Shown here: piece after piece, positions 45,106-55,979 of the stretch | Layout: every line of letters begins with the position of its first letter | Numbering within the stretch: the first letter of the stretch is position 1 | Assembly: GCA_010909165.1 (NCBI GenBank) | Contig: VJWM01000234.1 | Span: forward strand, 62,001 to 126,000 | Length of the DNA stretch: 64,000 nucleotides | Direction: 5' to 3' | From: Anthoceros angustus | Taxonomy: Eukaryota; Streptophyta; Anthocerotopsida; Anthocerotales; Anthocerotaceae | The notes under the pieces: model-generated | Told to the model about the DNA's origin: nothing | Database searches by the model: none | What the model saw: the letters and a program-made list of their open reading frames with translations, nothing else | Position numbers and translations under genes: made by a program

Positions 45106-45499
45106 CCAATCGCTGTCGGGCTGTTTCGGCCAAGTCCTTGGCCCTCTCCGCCTGCCTGCGCGCTTCCTCCGCCTACTCTTGGGCCGCTCCTCTCCTCCTG
45201 CAAAGGTTCTCTGCCTTTGCTTGTGCCTCCTGTGCGTGCTTCAGCTGTTCACATAGCTGAAGCACCCTGGCCCTGTCCTGGAACAAAGGAGGTTCCAAGA
45301 GGAGGAGCACCACAAGAAGGTGGTGCACAGGATGCTGGTAGTGAGAAAGCAAAGGTTTTGGGCAGATTATGCCCTTCAGGCGAAATTGGCCAGCCAGCTG
45401 AAGGAAGCAAGGGAGGAGAATGTAACCCTCCATGTGAAGGTGGGAGAATTGACCACCGCGAGAGACGCCTACAAGGGTAGGTGTGAGGATGGAGATGTA
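45106..45499. repeat. Opposed coiled-coil fragments
   Basis: On the minus strand, 45275-45110 encodes DRARVLQLCEQLKHAQEAQA, the counterpart of the start of the P1 coiled coil. On the plus strand, 45290-45498 encodes FQEEEHHKKVVH, LASQLKEAREENVTLHVKVG and RDAYKGRCEDGD, the C-terminal part of ORF X. The two meet head to head near 45260. This shows a rearrangement joining a P unit, an ORF X piece and the G element to the right. Confidence 0.6.
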
Positions 45500-45795
45500 G
45501 GTAAGGTGGAAGGTGAGACCTCCAATCATAGTTGGCACGTTTCTCAACACTCCCAGCGGCTTCCTCCTTGTTTGGTCGGCCATTCGCAGAAATACTCGGG
45601 CCGGGTGAAACTTGGTGAGTCCAAGCTGATGAGCTGTCTCCTCCGTCATCAAGTTGACTCCCGATCCCGAATCCAATGGCACATTGGGCACCAAGCAACC
45701 TGCAATTTCAACTTCAATCTGGTGCCCCCAAATCAACGAGCTCGACCACATTTACCTCCACTGGCCGCCTTCTCGTTCCCACAGCCTCAGGGATT
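45500..45795 (-). pseudogene. Gypsy family G protease, minus-strand copy G3
   Basis: The frame reads EVEIAGCLVPNVPLDSGSGV, with the active-site aspartate codon at 45673, then TEETAHQLG, KFHPARVFLRMADQTRRKPL and GGLTFHLTYI. It aligns closely with 6407-6670. It ends at about 45500, where ORF X-type sequence of the opposite strand begins, so RT and integrase are missing from this element. Confidence 0.85.
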
Positions 45796-46456
45796 CCCCT
45801 GATCGCTTCCTTTACAATCTTGCGGGATCTCGGACTCACCGCAAGCAATTGTCTCAAGCTGACCACAAATTCTCAATGCGTCAACGAAACTGGAGATCTT
45901 ATCTGACAAGGTTTCCTCCCCTTTTGCAGCCCTGACGCTAGTCGATTCTGACCTTATTGGTAAACTCCCCGAATCCATGGTCCCTCCTATCGAGTGGGAC
46001 TCCATACCCGGCGGATCAACAACCTCCGGTTCCGCCACCTGCTTCTTCGTATGCTGGGCGAGCCTTTTTAACTCGTCCTCCAGCATTTCCGCCACTTCGC
46101 GGCTGATGTCGGGAGGAAACGCCATTCCTCCGCCTACTCTTGGGCGCTCCTCTCCTCCACGCTTCACCCTACCGCATGGTTTACCATCACCGTGAGGTGC
46201 TGACTACCGTGGTAGTCTCGCTACCCTTGGTAGGGTGGTCCGATCCTCCGCCTCCTGCCTGCCGCCTCCGGAGGCCAAGGCGAGTCATCTCTCACCTTCC
46301 TCCTCTTCCTCTCCTCCTGTTCGCGCCGTTTCTCCGACTTCCGGCCCCTTCTCCCGATGTTTCGACCTGGTGGTTACCTTGGCCACCAATAATCCTTCAT
46401 CTGCGCTCATTTCTCCTTCGTACCCTTCTTCCACGATCCCTGATGTCACACTGGAT
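45796..46456 (-). pseudogene. G3 gag-protease linker
   Basis: A 126-codon frame at 45787-46167 contains GGMAFPPDISREVAEMLEDE, LKRLAQHTKKQ and LSDKISSFVDALRICGQLET. It lies between the zinc knuckles and the protease and has no known enzymatic motif. A CTACC/GGTAG cluster with GACTACCGTGGTAGTC lies at 46202-46217. Confidence 0.55.
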
Positions 46457-47083
46457 TCATCGAGAAGTTCGAACTCTGCTTCCACCTTCAGCACAGGCGT
46501 CATAGTCACGGTGATCGCGGTTTTGGGGTTGGTTCATTCCTCCGCGCAGCTCGTGAACGACCCCTTTTGTTGGTGTCACTCGCCCGAACCATGGATCCCC
46601 TTGTGCCCCAATTCTTTGCATACCTGGCAAAAGGGCATAACCCACTTGCTTCCGTGGCTCTGGGCAATCATTCGAGTAGTGACCCGGTGCCCCACAATTG
46701 TAGCAGCAGCCCTGTGGAATCGCCATCGGCCTTTGCGATGATTCTGGCCTCCACGGCCCTGGTGATGTCGGCCGCGATCCATACCTTGAGGGAACTGGTG
46801 GAGCAGGTTGGTAAGTCGCCCTCATCGATTGAGGTGGCCGACTGCCAGTGACTGCTTGCACCTGATAGGCCTCATCTACATACCAATAGTCCCCAGGCAT
46901 GACGGATTCCACGTGATTCACAGCACGCCATGGTGCGCGAATACATTCCCTGTTGGTGTGTCCCGTTTGATGACAAATTGAGCAGTACACCAACTGCCTT
47001 GCAGGTGAGGGAGACCTTCGTGGAGCTTGATTTTTCACCGCCTTGACCTCCAACTCGGTCAATCTTTTCGTCAAAGCCTCCAC
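46457..47083 (-). pseudogene. G3 gag C-terminus with two zinc knuckles
   Basis: This 208-codon open frame carries two CX2CX4HX4C knuckles: CSICHQTGHTNREC (46984-46943) and CYNCGAPGHYSNDC (about 46704-46663). They are separated by a Pro/Arg/Ser-rich linker with YWYVDEAYQVQAV. Two knuckles would bind element RNA during packaging. This copy retains CAG and CTG at many places where the 5.3-5.6 kb copy has CG or CGG. Confidence 0.85.
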
Positions 47084-47099
47084 TTGTCCGCAATCCTCC

Positions 47100-48569
47100 T
47101 CCTGGATGTTTCTCCCTTCTCCATCCGACCGTCTTCCCTTTTCTCTCCTTCTCCAATGCGCGTTCAGCCTCTTCTTGTCTTTTCTTGACCTTCTCCAAGT
47201 CCTTCCTCATTCGTCGCTCGTAGGCTTTCTCGGATTCTTCGTCTGATGTGGAGCTTTCTTGAGTTCCACTGTCCTCACTTTCCGACGAGGATGGATGGTG
47301 ACAAACTAGAGGAGGCAGAGGAAGATGAGGAGCTCGATCGTCTAGATCCCTTCCTCTTCTTGTGACTCCATCTCTTCTTCCTCCTTCTCCCAAGCTTGGC
47401 AGACTCCCATTCCTCTGCCAGACGGATGGCTCCAGCTAATGTCTTAGTCCCGCGTCTGCAGTGCACTTCCATTTTCCGGGATAATCCACTCACAAACCAA
47501 TCCAACGCTTGCTCCTATGAATACCTAGAGGTGGGTGGATCCCCCTGCCTCTCAGGTGCACACTTTGGAACTCGATCTAGGTATCCATAGAACCTCTCCA
47601 CATAATCGAACAAAGACTCCCTCTTCTTCCTACAGAGGGTTCTCAGCTTTGCCAGGGTGTGCATAACTGAGCCCTCAGAAATGATTCAAGAAAGCTGCCT
47701 TGAGAGACTCCCAATCCGTTGGTGCAACCGTATTGTAAGTTCGACCATACCATTGTTGTGCGTGCCCTCTCAGCAGTCCAGGAAAAATGCGCAGGCGATC
47801 GGCGACCCCATCCTCCAAATTGGCATGGGAGGCGTGCTCGAAAGTCCGCACGAATGCCTCCGCGTCATCGCCCTTCTTCTTCTCGCCGAATTTGACATCT
47901 GTTGCGGTATGGGTATGCCTCCTCCTCCAGCTCCACTCATGTTGCTTGACCCGACTGCTCCTGCCACTTCTTCTTCCCTCGGTAAACCCAAAAATTGATC
48001 GAGGCCTTTGGGTGCTGAAGTTTTGGACTATCGGAGGAGTAGCGACCTCCTCCGACGTCCGTCCCAAAATCGTGAGCTGAGCAGCGATGCAATCGAGGCG
48101 TTTGGCTAGGTCCTCAGACCAAGCTTGGAACTCCCCACTATTGACGCTCTTCGCCACCGCTGGCCTCACTCTGGGTGGACTCACGCCGAAGGCCTGCCAC
48201 AGAAGGCCCTGCGCCAGTCGTGAAGTGCAAACCATGCTCAGGGGAGGGTGCCTCCTCCTCGTCCTCGGACACCAACTCTTCCTCCACAACCTCCTTCCTC
48301 TTCTTCCTCCTTCTCCAAGTCCTTCCTCTTCTTCCCTCGGATCCGTCCTCTCGTTGCTCACCGTTCTCTTCTTTACAAGCCTGAGCAAAGATAGCCTCCT
48401 CCTCGAGTGCCCGTAACTTGTTCTCTTCCTGCTGTCGACGGGTGGCGGCAGCAGCGGTCTCTTCTCTCAGTCGATTTCTTCGTGCAGCTCTCAAATCTCT
48501 TGCAGTGATGGGCGGGGGTGATCTTCTATGATCTTCTCCTCGAGTCTTCCCCCTACTAGACATCTGCAA
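47100..48569 (-). pseudogene. G3 gag N-terminus and core
   Basis: Gag starts near 48563 (MSSRGKTRGEDHRRSPPPIT) with an Arg/Glu-rich helix, then after a frame change KSVNSGEFQAWSEDLAKRLD. The retrotransposon gag core follows at about 47890-47680: DDAEAFVRTFEHASHANLED, DRLRIFPGLLRGHAQQWYGR and TDWESLKAAFLNHF. A further frame gives ALDWFVSGLSRKMEVHCRRG (47510-47450) and a Lys- and Ser-rich tail. Gag would form the particle shell. It needs at least three frame corrections. Confidence 0.85.
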
Positions 48570-48791
48570 GCATCCTCATGATCTCTAACACACAGTCGTT
48601 AAGAAGAAAGCAACTCACACCCCTTAGTGTATGTAATTTCTTATCCGCACACACTCATGACGTTTAGAGGGCGTGATGCTCCTTCTTTACAACATATGGT
48701 CACTAGATCTCCTTCTCAGGTCTCTCCCGAACCACAAGCATTCCGCATCCTAGCGATGGAAACCACAAGACTTCAATCTTTCAGCAACAAA

Positions 48792-48809
48792 TCCCCGGCA
48801 ACGGCGCCA
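48792..48809 (-). promoter_or_regulatory. Gypsy G primer binding site
   Basis: On the minus strand these 18 bases are TGGCGCCGTTGCCGGGGA, the primer site commonly seen in plant Tat/Athila-type Gypsy elements. Four bases separate it from the LTR edge at 48814. It proves that the element reads leftward and that the sequence to the right is its 5' LTR. Confidence 0.93.
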
Positions 48810-48813
48810 AAAA

Positions 48814-49930
48814 TGTGGGAGGGAAAACCCCGGGGCTTCCAAGGCTTCCCCCTCTAGTGGCCACACTTATCCTAATCGCTGCTTTGTATTGGGTTTCGTC
48901 CCATGAGACTTGTGTGAAAGATCGTGGTCTTGGGGAAACAATCGCCACCGCGGACACAATACCTCACCCTCCTAAACAAGCAAGGCGCCCTCTACTCTCC
49001 CTCAATCGCACCACTTGCACCGCCCAAAAATCACCAATCCGACCTACAACGACACAACACAATTGCGTGTGTCTTGACTTAAGAGCAAGAGCCCACGCGC
49101 CAGGACCCCGATCCACACCGCAATTTGTCCCTACTTAAGACCAATCTTCCACTGGGAGCGCTCTACTTGCAGGGATTCGGCCCCTTAGGCTCACTGTGGC
49201 CTTCCCCTATGTCCTACACTCTAATCCCGTCTCATCTCCTCATCCCGCCCTATTCTAAGCCTCGGCTACTGGCCTCGGCTCGCCTTACGCAGGCACAATG
49301 TCTGGGTCCACACACTAGCAAGTTCTTCCTTGGGCCGGTTGCTATGAGTTTGACACTATACAGCGAGAACCTCCAGGGAGTCTTTCCCTATAGTCTACCC
49401 TCAAGCCGAGAGTTCCCTAGGCATTGCCACACACCCAAAGCAAAGCAATTTCACAGCAACCATTCACAAGGGAAGCAACTCGTTGAGGCGCTTGCAGGGA
49501 GCAAGCCCTCCACCAAGCACTCCGACTACCGCGAGTTCCTCTCTACCAGACGCTGCGTTGGCTCATAGCCGGCACGAAATTCCTTTACAAGGGCAAAGGA
49601 CTCGCGAGTATGGAAGCGTAAGACGTGATACTTTACTTTGTGAAATCTTCCTCCTCTTATAGGAGGCCTTCCACATACAACCTCCCTTGGGTGATCCTGC
49701 TGCAGGCCACCTTTCCCAATATTTTATTATTTTCTACCGCTAGCATTTAAGTCCTGGCATCTAAGTCTACTGTATGATCCTAGGTAAATTCTATTCTAGC
49801 AACTTCACCTAAGATCATTCTTAAAGAATGTCAGTCTACATCACCTATCCTTCCTATTCTTCCACTCATCATTTATGGTCTTTGACCATACCTAGTCCTC
49901 ATCTCATTGGGTAGTGACGTCCGCTGTGGA
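48814..49930 (-). mobile_element. Gypsy family G 5' LTR
   Basis: The plus-strand left end is TGTGGGAGGGAAAACCCC, beside the primer site. Copies are at 24993-26480 and, in part, 1-556. It contains a minus-strand TATAAG at 49656-49661. The right end is estimated at about 49930 because beyond it the sequence matches the polypurine-side flank seen after base 557. The same LTR thus has gag on one side and ORF X-side sequence on the other, as in a tandem LTR-internal-LTR array. Confidence 0.75.
49656..49661 (-). promoter_or_regulatory. TATA-like box of the G LTR
   Basis: TATAAG lies inside an imperfect palindrome (CCTCCTATAAGAGGAGG on the minus strand). It is kept at the equivalent place in the copies at 300-305 (TATAAG) and 26248-26253 (TATAAA). 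Transcription would run leftward into the primer site and gag. Confidence 0.5.
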
Positions 49931-50486
49931 TTGGCCTCGCCTCCTTTTTGCACTTGCCCCCCGGATCCGCTGCCTTCCTAGTTTGTGGGGCAAGTACCAC
50001 TTGCCCTTCCCCGCCTCCGCAGGCGCCTGTGATTCCTCTTGTCATGCGGCACCGCGCCTCGGGCCGCCAGCGCTTCTTCCACCTCCGCCGCCGCGCTCCT
50101 TCTACCGACCATCTGTAGTCAGCGAATACCGGGGTAGGGACTACCCATATGGTAGTCTCGGTCCCTCTCCTTCCTTCCTTCCTCCTCGGTGATGGTCGGG
50201 GTTGAGATCCTTTTTGCTCCTTTCCGCGTTGATTTGTCCATAACTATCATGGAGCATGTTCAAAGGATCCTTTCCCTCCCGCAATGTTGTCACTAACTCG
50301 GCCCTTTGCATTGGTCTCTCCCTGGCCCTGCCTCTCTTATCCGTGTGGTAGGGAATTTCTCACCTCCCCTTCCTGGTCGGACCCATCTCGACCTCCTCGG
50401 TGGGGGGCTGTCTCCTCCACCGCCTTGTCTCCTCCTCCGGGGCAGCCGCCAAACCTCATATGGACCATGGACTCTTCCCTTTGGTA
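49931..50486 (-). repeat. ORF X-side flank of family G, second copy
   Basis: This matches about 557-1050 with many small length differences. It contains GACTACCCATATGGTAGTC (50139-50157), a near-palindrome matching the 751-766 site. It has no gene and ends where the P-unit leader begins near 50487. Confidence 0.5.
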
Positions 50487-51101
50487 ATGAGCTAGTTTTT
50501 GTTTTTTCGAGGTGTGGAGTGGAAAATAAGGCGAAAGGGTGAAATATGGTCATACTCCGGACTACACCCCGGGAGTGAGACCGGACCCCTCTGAGTAGCT
50601 GGGCTGCCTCCGAGGATAAGACCACACCGAGTACGCGCGCTAAGTCGGACTACACTCCTAAGTCGCCGCCAAGGAAAGTAATCTTGGAGCGGAAGCTTAT
50701 TTTTGGAGGGGCCACGTGGATCGGCCGAGGTGGATAGGCATGTAGGACGCCGAGGGGTTGCCGTCATTGTGTATTCACGCCCCAGTGGCTGTGGCGTCAG
50801 AAGGCTAGAGTGGCTGTTGGCGGTACCAACAGGCTAGAGTCACGCTGCCTTTGTAAGGCTAGAGGTTATGCAGCCTCCTCGATACACGGCAGGCAAGAGT
50901 CAGCCCTCACCTATTTTGCCGGCCCGGGCGAAGGTCATTCTTCAAGCGACCTTGCGACGGTGAGCCTCTCGGCCAGACACCCGGCCTTCTGTTGTCTCAA
51001 GCGCAGCACTTTGAGCGACTCCTCCGTGGCTGGAGTGGCCTCACGTGACTGAAGGCTGTAGGATTGTTGAGCCTCGACTACAGTGAACAAAAGGACGGCA
51101 A
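50487..51101 (+). repeat. P-unit leader (LTR-like), copy P2
   Basis: The segment starts ATGAGCTAGTTTTTG and matches 60487-61183 along its length; shared blocks include GTGGAAAATAAGGCGAAAGG-like sequence, a GTATTCACGCCC block and a GGTCATTCTT block. It is about 600-700 bp and each copy is followed by the P-unit start codon, so it could be an LTR or a long 5' leader. No clear primer site follows it. Confidence 0.55.
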
Positions 51102-52215
51102 TGGGGCCTAAGAAGGCGGCGTGTAGCCCCGGGCGCCCGTGGAACGGAACATTGTCACTAAGCGCTACCTAGACTTCGGACCTTGGTTGGGAGGCGAGGG
51201 TGGAAGACTGCACTGGATATTTTCAGGCGTTTGGACCTCAGCCTCCCTAGTCCAGAATATGCCGAAGATGTTGGCGGCGGCCAACAAGGAGTCGCTCAAG
51301 AACCTCGGGGAGGACCCCGGGAGGTGGCCGTGGAGGTCCTGAGGCGTCTACAACCGTCACAGGAAGGAGGAGTGGTTCCGGAGCCCACGGTGAAAGGGAA
51401 GGTGGGCCTTGGCGGCGGCCCTCAGAGACCGCATGCGATCCTCCAGCGGATGGCGTGCCGGACCTCCTAGGCAGGTCGCTGGCGAAGATCATCGTCCACA
51501 TGCTCACCAGTGGACCACCTTGGTGACAACTTGCTGAGTGTTCCTCCGCCTGGGAGAAGCGGGCCGATTGGGGAAGAATCATCTTGGTCAGCAGGCGAAG
51601 TTGAGGTGAAGCCACCCGTCGGCGTTATCCTTTATTATCCATGTGGGCACATGAACCTCACGGGAAGAAGAAGAAGCGGCTAGGGGTGCGACCACACGCG
51701 TGAAGGAAGAACGTGGGAGGCGGAGGCCGTCCGGCGGCCTCGGGGAGGAGGGCTTGAGGGATCGGACTCCACCACGTTTGGAAACGGACCCCTCGCCACC
51801 CGTGTGGAAGACATTCCTTCCCTTCTTAGTCCCTTCACGCACCCGGAGGAGGCCCTGAGGAAGGGGCTCGATCAGCCGCACCAGCAGCCTTGCCCAGTTG
51901 CTGAACCTCTGGACTATCGGAAGGAGGCAAAGATGGCCCCCTGGATGCCCGGTGCCTCTTGCCCGCCAGTGGCAGCAAGGCCGTGAGGAGAGCAGAGGAT
52001 CTTGCTGGCGGAGGCCTCCCCCCCTAAGCCGTCTGTCCCCAATAGGGAGAGGCAAGAGAGCTCCGGACCCCTCACCACCTCAGCCCCAAGCGAAGGAGGC
52101 GGAGAAGGAGCCAGCGCCAAAAGGCCAAGGAGGTGGTGGTCCGGCTCAAACACTGTGGACCGAGGGTCCCGATTAGGTCCGAGACAAATGGGACTCCTGA
52201 TAAGATGGCGGTCCT
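51102..52215 (+). pseudogene. P-unit protein, N-terminal part, copy P2
   Basis: It starts with MGPKK (51102). Family blocks survive in pieces: LDFGPWLGGEGGRL near 51170, YAEDVGGGQQ-type sequence in place of YARKMLA-AN, and EDPGRWP-EVLR at 51310-51345. From 51900 to 52200 the Pro/Lys-rich middle region follows, with the basic cluster KRPRRW near 52117. It is more deletion-ridden than P1 or P4. The unit is interrupted at 52216-52220 by Copia C3 and resumes at 59239. Confidence 0.55.
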
Positions 52216-52220
52216 TAACG

Positions 52221-52442
52221 TGATAAAATAGCTTACTATTAGGCACTCTTCACTAGGGCACCTAGGACTTAATAATTAATTTAGTCCTTAGGGCTCTAGG
52301 TAGTTTCTTTAGTAGTTATTTAATTGGTTAGTTGTTACAACCACTTATTGGTTACAACTACCTTGCCTACATAAAGGCATGTACTTTCTATTATGAATGT
52401 AATGCAACACATATTGCTAGAGCTTGTGTATGATTCTCATCA
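52221..52442 (+). repeat. C3 5' LTR
   Basis: The 222-bp LTR runs from TGATAAAATAGC to GATTCTCATCA and is preceded by TAACG. The adjoining primer site (52443-52453) reads TGGTATCGAGC, one base short of the standard TGGTATCAGAGC. Confidence 0.92.
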
Positions 52443-53299
52443 TGGTATCGAGCACACTTGCTCTTTGTTTGCTTGTGCATCCTCATGCATCTAAGTAGCT
52501 TATCTAGGAGACACTTTCTAATCTAGCATTTGCCTAGATGGATTGTGTTTATCCTAGAATTGCTATCTTTGCATGCATTCTTTTTATGCTAACATTTCTC
52601 TTCTAACAATGCTTTTATGCACTAATTCTTTGTTCTTCCTCCATGGATTTGTGTTCCCTTAGAAGGAGAAGGCATAGAGTTAAGAAGAGTCCCGCAAGAC
52701 AACAAGAACAAATTAGGAGCCCAACACATAGAAGCAATAGAAGACAACAAGCTATAGAGGAGAGATAGTAGAAACCTCCTCTTGTATAGCAAACTTCATT
52801 GCATCTATTTTAATTTCTAAACCGGATCAAGGGAAGTTTATCAAGCTAGCTAGACGTGATTTGCTAGAAGTTTTAGTCCAATTCACGTCAAGGCATTAGA
52901 ATTAGCTCTCCAACATATCCCAAATTTGAATCTGGTATTAGTACTCCTTTATCTTCTAGTCTGCAAGACAAAATAGCATAGAAACTCTTAGATTTCAAGA
53001 AATTGATAGTCAATTAGCAACTCTTAGAATCCAATCCTTTGATCTTAAGGGAGAATTATCTGAATTAAGGACAAAATTGTCTATTCTCTCTAAGGTTGAT
53101 AATGCGAGATTTGAGAGCATGCTATCATCATCCGAATCGATTATGATGCAAGAGAAGAGTTTCATGCAATAGAGAAGATGAGAGGAGTCGCGAGGCCTAG
53201 TCCTCTAAATCACCTACAATGGCTGGAGTGATCAATAATGAAGAACAAACTGCTCCTAATTCCCCATTGGGTAATGATAATGCTAACACTTCATTGCAT

Positions 53300-54160
53300 T
53301 ATCATTATGGTGAGCTTCAAAGAGAAAGATAGATTCAATGGAAGGGATTATGACATCCGGTCATTGAGAATGCGAGGAGCTTTGCGGCAAAGAGACCTTT
53401 GGGGCATCGTCGATGGATCAATTCCAAGGCCACGCCCGATTTGAACGTGAACTTCAACCTTCCAGGGCCGGCGAGAAGGCACAAGATTTATTGGTCGGTG
53501 GACTTTCTCAACATATGGTGAGACATGTCGCTGCAAAGACCTCCAAGGATATGTGGACTCACCTTGCTCAATTATATTCATCTCGAGATGTAATGAGTAT
53601 TGTTGCACTTCACGTAACTTCCGCAACCTCTCAATGAAGGAGTCCGACACCATCGAACATCATGTTAATGCATTTCGATTGGCACGATCCCATTTGGAAT
53701 CTTCAATGGCGTACCTATCTCGAGATGGAGGCTTACGTCATTCTCTTATCTTCATTGCCACCTTCTTATAGGGCTTTCATTACAACTCAAAATGCGTGAT
53801 TCGCAATGTCGAAAAGCTGCAGATGAAGATCCAAATGAAGAGCCGACATCGTGTTTCCGAACTTATTGGAGCATTGCAGGAGGAGGCAAGGACGCCATCA
53901 TCACTCCAGGCCAACAAGCGCAGTGATGTATTCACAAAGGGGGAAGAGAAGAGGACGAGGCGGGCCGAGGTTCTACTTTCCAACGACCCCATATCCCGCA
54001 CATACTTTCCATGATGGAGAGGCATCTTCTTCAACACCGCAAGAGGTAACAAGAAGATCGGGATTATATGTAATTGGTGCGAATCCCAAATCACATGGAA
54101 AAGGATTGTCGAAGAAGAAGAATGGGGAACCTCGCAAGGAGGCCCCACCGAGCTAACATT
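53300..54160 (+). pseudogene. C3 gag
   Basis: Counterpart of 38440-39270. RSLRMRGALRQRDLWGIVDG appears at about 53359-53418 (an arginine codon CGG stands where C2 has tryptophan TGG), followed by LSQHMVRHVAAKTSKDMWTH (53502-53560). The zinc knuckle is reduced to CNWC near 54071. Multiple sites lack the middle base of CAG or CTG found in C2. Confidence 0.8.
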
Positions 54161-54479
54161 GAAAAGAAACAATCTTCCTCAACTCCAGAAGGTTTCACGT
54201 GTGCTTGGCTTCTTCCAAGCCCTCCAATACCTCATGGTACTTAGAGGAGCTACTTCACATATTTGTTACAATGAAACTCTTTTGAGTCTTACTCACTGAC
54301 CCACGGGACATCGATCTGTCCTCCGGAGATGATCACAACCTACCCATTGCGGTTCGTTGTATTCAAGTGTGATTCAGTCGGTTCTTCATCTTCATCACGT
54401 CCTCCATGTTCCTTCAATGTGCAAGAATCTAGTATCGCAAGTCTTTGTCAAGAACACACTCTGCGGTGATCCTTTATGA

Positions 54480-55480
54480 TAGTTGTCTTCTCTCTTTCAT
54501 AAGTGATAGAAACTATACAATCGCGGGCACTTTAGATGATGGTCTCTATAGATTGTCGACAAGTGGGAGCCACCCATTACGCTAATGTTGCCATTCCAAA
54601 CCCAATGACACCTACCCAAACCATGCTTTGGCATTGTCGCCTTGGTCATCCTAATAGTCAAAAATTAATCCAAATGTCTAAGGGAGCTTTATATAGAACC
54701 CTTGCCTTGCAAAGGTTGAACACCTACCTTGGTGCGAATCTTGTGTCCTCACTAAACGACATCAAGAGCCTTTCAAAATAAATCTCCACAAAGGGCCAAG
54801 TCACCTTTAGAGATAGTGCACAGACATTTGTGGACCCTTGTCTACACCCTCCTTTAGTGGTAGTAGATATTTTTGACCTTCAGATGATTTCTCTCGTTTG
54901 TCTTTTCCTACATCCCGAAAACAAGAGTGATGCCTTTCACTTCTTCAAGGACTACATGAAATGTGAGAGACTTACGATCACAAACTCAAGACCTTACTCC
55001 GACAATGGTGGAGAGTTTACATCTCGAATTTGAGGATTTTGTCGAGTGAAGGTATAGCTCAACAACTTACGATTGTCTACACTCCTCAACAAAATGGCGA
55101 GGAACAAGAATCTACGCCTCAAGAGATCACAGGTTGCTTATTGGTACAAGCTAAGTTATCTAAGGCTTATTGGCGAGGCCCTCCTACAAGAACCTATCTC
55201 ATGAATCGATTGCCTACATCAGTTCAAGGTATGACTCCATATGAAGCATTCATTGGCAAGAAGCCTTCTATTGACCACCAATTTTTGGATCCCGCATATG
55301 TTTTTATTCCCAAAGCATTGCGTAAGAAGTTGGATCCCAAAGCTAAGTACACTTTCATTGGCTACACCAAGGTATCAAAGGGTACAAATTGTTCAACCCT
55401 TCTACAAGGCAACTTTTATACGCCGAGTGTTACTTTTCATGAGTCTTACCTCTTTTCCCCACAGGAGCGATAGGCTTGGT
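54480..55480 (+). pseudogene. C3 integrase
   Basis: A single copy of the region that is duplicated in C2. LWHCRLGHPNSQKLIQMSKG lies near 54630, the catalytic aspartate in SDNGGEFTS at 54998-55024, QQLTIVYTPQQNGEEQ near 55060, and LMNRLPTSVQGMTPYEAFIG at 55199-55258. The final YTFIGYTKVSKG and SVTFHESYLFSPQE blocks are in frame. The catalytic glutamate motif is damaged. Confidence 0.86.
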
Positions 55481-55979
55481 CCTCCTCTTGATGAGACCAT
55501 TGACCCTTCTTATTTTGATGATCTGATTATTTCACTCCATTTCCCATTCCGCTTCTCGTGTTCCTTTAGTTGAACCTATTATGGAGGAGGAGGAGTTAGC
55601 ATCTATTCCACAACCGGTACAACTCAACGACGAACCTGATGTTGACATCCCAGCAGAGGCGCGCTTGACACTCATGATGATGAGTTTGATGACCCTCCGG
55701 AGGATGACATTGTGGAGCCAGCAGATCCTCGCCGTTGATCCCGCTGTGGATGATGCAAGCACAAAGGTACAACCTTAGATCCCGACCTACTATCTCGTCC
55801 TGCAGTTGGAAGGAACCTCCTTTAGGATACCTAGCTTTTTTTGATGATCCTATACCCCTATATCACTTTATTCTCAAGCTATATGCAAGGCAACTATAGA
55901 CCCGGAAGAACCTCTTACCTTAAAACAAGCTTTCTCTTCGAAAAAGACTTATGGAAGGTAGTCAGATTCCGAATATAAT

